A DNA stretch of 64,000 nt from Lycocorax pyrrhopterus obiensis (lineage: Eukaryota > Chordata > Aves > Passeriformes > Paradisaeidae), in contig JACSVZ010000009.1 in the NCBI GenBank assembly GCA_014706295.1, forward strand, positions 36,467,768 through 36,531,767, written 5' to 3'. Each line of letters opens with the position of its first letter. Position 1 is the stretch's first letter. The notes below the pieces were generated by a model. The model made no database searches, was not told the origin of the DNA, and saw only the letters and a program-made list of their open reading frames with translations. The position numbers and the translations under genes are program-made. This document shows, one piece after another, positions 59,541 to 64,000 of this stretch.

Positions 59541-61770
59541 CTGTGGATCCTCACTCCTCCTTCCAGTTGCCTCTGCTGCTGTCCCTGCTCTCCTCCCTCC
59601 CCCGGCTCACTTAAATATTTCAGAAGAAAGTAATCCAGCTTCATCCAGGCTTTATGGCACTGCCTCTCCTCTTGTCTGCACTCATCCTCTCTCGCTGCCT
59701 TTGGGAGGAACGAGGCCCTCGGCACCCTCGAATCCCTGGAATCAGCCTCCTTAACGAACCCGCTTGCAAACGAGCGCCGAGTTGGGCACCAAACGGGCAA
59801 TATGGACCCAGCAAGTGGTAGCCAAGGGATCTGAGGGCTCTCCATGGAAGAGCAGCTTTTCAGGGAACACATGGGGCTCTCCAAAGTGACGCAGCGAAAG
59901 CTGGGATAAACATCTCCAGGCTCCCGCTGCCTGGGCTCCGCCTGCTCGATGACCTCACGTGGAGCGCCTGAAATCCCGGTCATGCCAAAAATCAGTGGTC
60001 CAGAGGGATCCTCTTGGCAAGGAGGAGATGGCCAGTGAGCAGCGGGCCTGTGCTCCGGGGTAGAGGAGGTCAGGACGGGGTTAGCCACTTTCCCTTGCAG
60101 GATAAGCCCTGCCTTGCACATTTTTTCAACAGTTTATGACTACTATGAATTCTCTTCATGGACCAAAAAAACTTGGCCCCAGCCTCTTAACTCTACAGTA
60201 GCTGTCAGGAGAACCATATATTCACCAGAACACAGAAACATTTCTGCTTTCATCACGAAATGCTCATTGATGGCTCCCCAGTCCGAGCACGAGGGAAACA
60301 CAGCAGTCCCCGAGGGCAGAAATTCTGGTGTCCCCAGCCCAGGCATGGAGATCCCCTGTGGTTAGAGGACAAGCTGATGTTGTGATCTGCCCATTATCCC
60401 CTCATTGAGGGGGCTTTTGACTTTCTCTGGTGATGTTTGTGCTGTGCATTCCCACCTTCTCTGGCTGAGCAAGCCTCCGTGCTGCCAGGTGCATCCAGGA
60501 CTGCCCCTTTCTGTGGCAAATTCGGGAGGAAACCCCAAACAAGGAGCTTAAGGCAATGAAACAACACTAAACAAACAGATAAAGCAGTAATAGATATAAT
60601 AAATCTACCAACACCTGAACCACCTCTTGTCCCTGCTCTGCAACATTCTCCCTCCCCGTGGTGACCCCCAGCATCACTCTGCTCCCTGCTCCACAGCCAC
60701 TCTTGAGCTGAGTTCAGGAGCCAACTTTTAACCAGCTTTAAGCTCTTTCATATGACTCGAACCATTTCACCCTGTCCCCAAGGATGTCTCTGCATGGAGG
60801 TTTCCTGTTAGTGTCCGTGTGGTCAAAGGGTAATTAGGCTTTTCTCCTGCAATTTGGAGCTTGAACCGGCTTAATCTGTGATAGGCAACACAAGCATCTG
60901 CTTCTCTTCTCCCTCCCACCCCCTTCTCATGCACACACAAAGCCTCATTATATTAATAAAATATTTTCCCATTCTTCACCTGATTAGCTGCCTGCACGTG
61001 CCCGTGAGCCCATTTTCCCTGAAAAATGTGCGTGTGCCTTTACACCCATACGTGCTCTCGGTGTGTGCCAACGCACCTTCCCCCGATTATATACAAACAG
61101 ATGTTTATATATAGAATGCGTATTATAAATTTAAATTGATACAGGAACATAAATCTGAATAAATCACAGCTAAGCTGCAGCTTAAAATAAACATTCTGGG
61201 GAAAAAAAAAATAAGCAAATAAACTTTTTTTTTTTGGCAGAATGTTTATTTATTTAACAACAGCGATGCAGTTGCTTACACTTTCTACAAATGTTTTATC
61301 TCTTCTTCCTCCGCACCTGTCCCTGAGTGAATAGAGCCACATCTGTCTCATCTTGGCATAACAAGTACACATCTACATCTGTGAAAGATGATTCCATTTT
61401 TGAAGGAAACACTGTCTACTTTTACACTCCTGCAGTCTGCTAGAAATTATTACACAATGGATTTTGTGTCTTGCAGGAAGGCTGCTAAATAGTGAATAGC
61501 GAGTTTGGAAGTGGTACAACAAAAGTAATGCCCCACTTTAACAAATAGATGGCTAGATATAAATATATATTTATTCTAAACTTCATGGGTAAGAGAGACC
61601 CACTGATTAATGTTACCTTCATTTTACTCTTTCTGGTGTAGTGGACTCAGCTAAAAAGCTCAGGAAATGGGAACTCTAGAGTAGAGGTTAATAACAGGAT
61701 ATAGATGCTTTCACCCATCAGCTGCCATGTCAGAGCCTACATGAAGTTGATAACGACTGGAAAAATAGTT
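59541..61770. other. Unique sequence, partly GC-rich, with the longest frame of the window
   Basis: The part 59541-60110 is GC-rich and carries a 215-codon minus-strand frame (59474-60121), the longest here. It has no recognised domain, ends in a low-complexity Arg/Gly/Glu stretch read from the adjacent simple repeat, and has no visible splice or promoter context. The remaining sequence is AT-rich with A and T runs at 61201-61236. Confidence 0.4.
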
Positions 61771-61901
61771 GGAAAAATCCTTCCCTGTGAGGGTGGGGAG
61801 GCCCTGGCACAGGGTGCCCAGAGAAGCTGTGGCTGCCCCTGGATCCCTGGAAGTGTCCAAGGCCAGGTTGGATGGGGCCTGGAGCACCCTGGGATAGTGG
61901 A
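61771..61901 (+). mobile_element. CR1 LINE internal fragment lacking its 3' end
   Basis: A sense CR1 fragment from 'tccttccctgtgagggtggg' through 'gcacagggtgcccagagaag', 'tggctgcccctggatccctg' and 'gcctggagcaccctgggata'. It then stops abruptly without the last ~80 bases and octamers. CR1 insertions normally keep the 3' end, so a later deletion or rearrangement removed it. It belongs to the same preserved subfamily as 22613 and 44051. Confidence 0.92.
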
Positions 61902-62245
61902 GCTCTCGGTTGAGAGCAGCCATGTGCTGTCCAAGGTTATGTCATTAATGACATTCAGTAGCTCATTAAATAAATGAAGAGGTGAGCTTTGGCTGATAAG
62001 GGTTTAATGAGGTAAAATTGTGAAATAGCCAAAAGCCTCTCCAGTGATACTGAACTGATGAGCAGCAGTGGTTTTGCTGCTCATCTTTCTTTTATGGGCT
62101 TGACTATCAAAGCTGAAGCAAAAACAAAGGAAAGATGAATTGTCCTGAAGCTCCTCTGTTGTATTTTCCTCACCATTATTACCTCCACTGCACCCAACAG
62201 CTCTTGTAGTGATGTGCTAGAAGCTGTAAAAGCAGTGCAGGAGGG
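61902..62245. other. Unique sequence
   Basis: Single-copy DNA between CR1 and the microsatellite. Nothing recognised. Confidence 0.4.
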
Positions 62246-62294
62246 TCATCCATCCATCCATCCATCCATCCATCCATCCATCCATCCATCCATC
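62246..62294 (+). repeat. (CATC)n tetranucleotide microsatellite
   Basis: About twelve perfect CATC/ATCC units. It is likely length-polymorphic between individuals. Confidence 0.97.
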
Positions 62295-63525
62295 TTTCCT
62301 CACTTCTCACCTGGAGGGATTACCCCAGAAAAAACATTAATCCAAGGCATTTGCAGGACCTCTTCTACCTGTCACAGGCTGTGCTTTGCCCTGTGCTAAC
62401 GTTTGTGTCTGCTGACCAAGCAGATAAATAGGATAACAAAGAAATTCACTGAAAAAATGAGGCCTGGCCAGGAACCAAAACTTTCCTATTGAAAAAAAAA
62501 AAAATGCCTGTAGTAAAATTTTCATTCACCACTTCCCATCTCTTCCTGACTATTTTTCATCTTTTGCCAGCCTGGAGCTTTTGTGCAAAGTATGAGATGC
62601 CTTCCTTGCTTTCTCAGCCACCGAGCATCTTCTAACTCAACAAAAAAAAAAAGAAAATGCAGAAGTGACAGCATTATTTTTGAAGACAAATGTTGTTTAT
62701 CAGGTTGTCTGTTGCTTTTCCTTCACTATGTTGCAGGACAGAGAGAGAGACTGAAAGCAACACAGATTCACTATTTCAAAACAGTCTGAAATGTGCTCAG
62801 ATCAAAAAGAAATCAATGTGTCCATGAGTGTGATTACAGAATTGAAGTAGTTTATGGAGGAAAAGAATCCTAATGAGAACACATTGTAAGCTGAAATTAA
62901 TTTAATGATTTAAAACATATATGAATATTTAAGGAGACATTATCCTGGTAGCTGTATCATTCTAAGAAAAGGTCAATCCTTAATAGTTCAACAACCAGGA
63001 CTGATTTTCTTTCAAGGCAAGTTTGGAAGGCAGAGCACAATTTGTCCTTCTGTGGAGTATATTGAGGTATTGATAAGCAGGTCTCAGATGCCAGGATGCC
63101 AACCCTCTTTTTTTTTTTTTTTTTCCAGTGTTTCATGTACTATCTTTAGGCTTTCTCAAAATCAACTGCTTGATTTACCCATCCTTCCTGGGAATTTATG
63201 ATTCATATCTTCCCTTTTTTTCCCCTCCCCTCTCTTCTGCCAGACCTTTCCAACTCCCAACTGCTGTTCTATCTTCTATATTAAGCACCCCAGGCTCTGA
63301 TGTACTTGACAGTGCCCTGTACTTTAAACACACACACAAAAGCACTCTGGTGATCTGAGATATCTTCTACAATGTGACATACATACACCAGCCTCAGATT
63401 CCAGACCTTTCACAATCTTAATAAATACTTTAAATTTCATCTTTTTAAATTTGTTTTATTCTATTATTTTTAGAAGGGATGGGAAATAAAAATCATTGAC
63501 AGTTATATAATGTGTATTATTTACT
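62295..63525. other. Unique AT-rich sequence
   Basis: Includes A runs (62491-62503, 62641-62652) and a T run (63110-63124) that ends in an acceptor-like 'tttttccag'. No gene recognised. Confidence 0.42.
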
Positions 63526-63780
63526 TAATAGCTGTTCTGGTCTATTGGGTAAATATATAGCCAGGCAGTTTTTAAAAACACGTATTACAGACCCAAGAGA
63601 CCAGAGAGACTCCGAAGCAGCTGTTCCAGTCTATTGGGTAAATATGTATTTAGGCAATTTTTCAAAATATGTTAAAACTCCTTCAGTGCCATTCTGGTCA
63701 ATTGGTTAAATATGTATTTAGGCTTCTTTTATAAATGCCTTTTATGTAGCCAATAGACTGAAGGAACTGCAACTGCTGAA
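63526..63780 (+). repeat. Repeat cluster: three direct copies plus one inverted copy
   Basis: A motif of about 45-50 bases occurs three times in direct orientation. Copy 1 starts near 63531 (gctgttctggtctattgggt), copy 2 near 63619 (agctgttccagtctattggg) and copy 3 near 63686 (gtgccattctggtcaattgg). Each is followed by AAATAT and a ...AGGC...TTTT segment. A fourth, inverted copy lies at 63748-63777, where 'agccaatagactgaaggaac' is the reverse complement of the motif core. Spacing is irregular (about 88 and 67 bases), unlike a simple minisatellite. Copies 2 and 4 could pair into a hairpin. No known family recognised. Confidence 0.85.
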
Positions 63781-64000
63781 TATGTTTTCATAATTTTTAC
63801 CTGTGGGTATCACTGGGAGCTGTTCCCTGGATTCCAGCTCCGTCCCCTGCTGCTGCAGCTCTGAGGACGAGCCGGGTGTCACAGCCACCGCCACCGAGAG
63901 CAAATACAAACATTCCCATACATGAGCAACGCCAGGAATGACATTATTCCCTCTGATTGTCATCCCTGCTCACTGAAAGCGATGCTCTCCATCTATTTTT
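63781..64000. other. Unique sequence at window end
   Basis: Mixed composition with a few CpG-containing words (cgagccgggtgtcac, 63869-63883). A 73-codon minus-strand frame has no recognised domain. Confidence 0.4.

Noticed and set aside
59474..60121. 215-codon minus-strand open frame, the longest in the window
   Set aside because: GC-rich region, no recognisable domain, low-complexity Arg/Gly/Glu end read from an adjacent TC/purine simple repeat, and no splice or promoter context. GC-rich non-coding DNA produces such frames by chance.

Overview
This window looks like non-coding nuclear DNA from a bird, probably a songbird. The main evidence is a set of about twenty 5'-truncated CR1 LINE fragments on both strands, the dominant avian retrotransposon. 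Most keep the diagnostic 3' end, where the ATTCTATG-type terminal octamers appear as 'tcatagaatggtttgggttgg' on the antisense strand. There are no mammalian Alu, B1 or L1 sequences, no bacterial gene density and no operons. One segment (24589-25219) has the structure of a solo retroviral LTR, and its 3' end resembles LTR types I associate with passerines. The rest is AT-rich unique sequence with scattered microsatellites and homopolymer runs.

Layout. 1-10 kb: unique sequence with four CR1 fragments and one striking polypyrimidine tract ending in a splice-acceptor-like CAG (6171-6256). 10-19 kb: a long repeat-poor stretch holding a small CpG-dense patch (13168-13235), an exon-like segment (12793-12941) and two AT-rich blocks that look like candidate conserved non-coding DNA. 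19-31 kb: the most repeat-rich part, with nine CR1 fragments, a head-to-head CR1 pair, the solo LTR, several splice-like sites and a possible broken coding exon on the minus strand (27819-28129). 31-36 kb: repeat-poor and AT-rich. 36-37 kb: a pentanucleotide repeat inside about 280 bases of nearly pure pyrimidine, followed by a short motif resembling an ancient L3/CR1-like repeat. 38-47 kb: five more CR1 fragments, including a tail-to-tail pair, plus an AT-rich candidate conserved block. 47-64 kb: an ancient palindromic repeat (48373-48498), AT-rich blocks, a GC-rich low-complexity stretch, a (CATC)n microsatellite and, at the far right, an unexplained repeat cluster with three direct copies and one inverted copy.

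No protein-coding gene, tRNA, rRNA or confident miRNA could be identified. Open reading frames are short, start at arbitrary places and often overlap CR1 or simple repeats. The best reading is an intergenic region or large intron, possibly a developmental-gene desert. This could be confirmed by alignment to other bird genomes, which could not be done here. No undescribed multi-gene system is visible. The most worthwhile leads are the 3'-terminal repeat cluster, the palindromic ancient repeat, the minus-strand coiled-coil remnant and the small exon-like segments.
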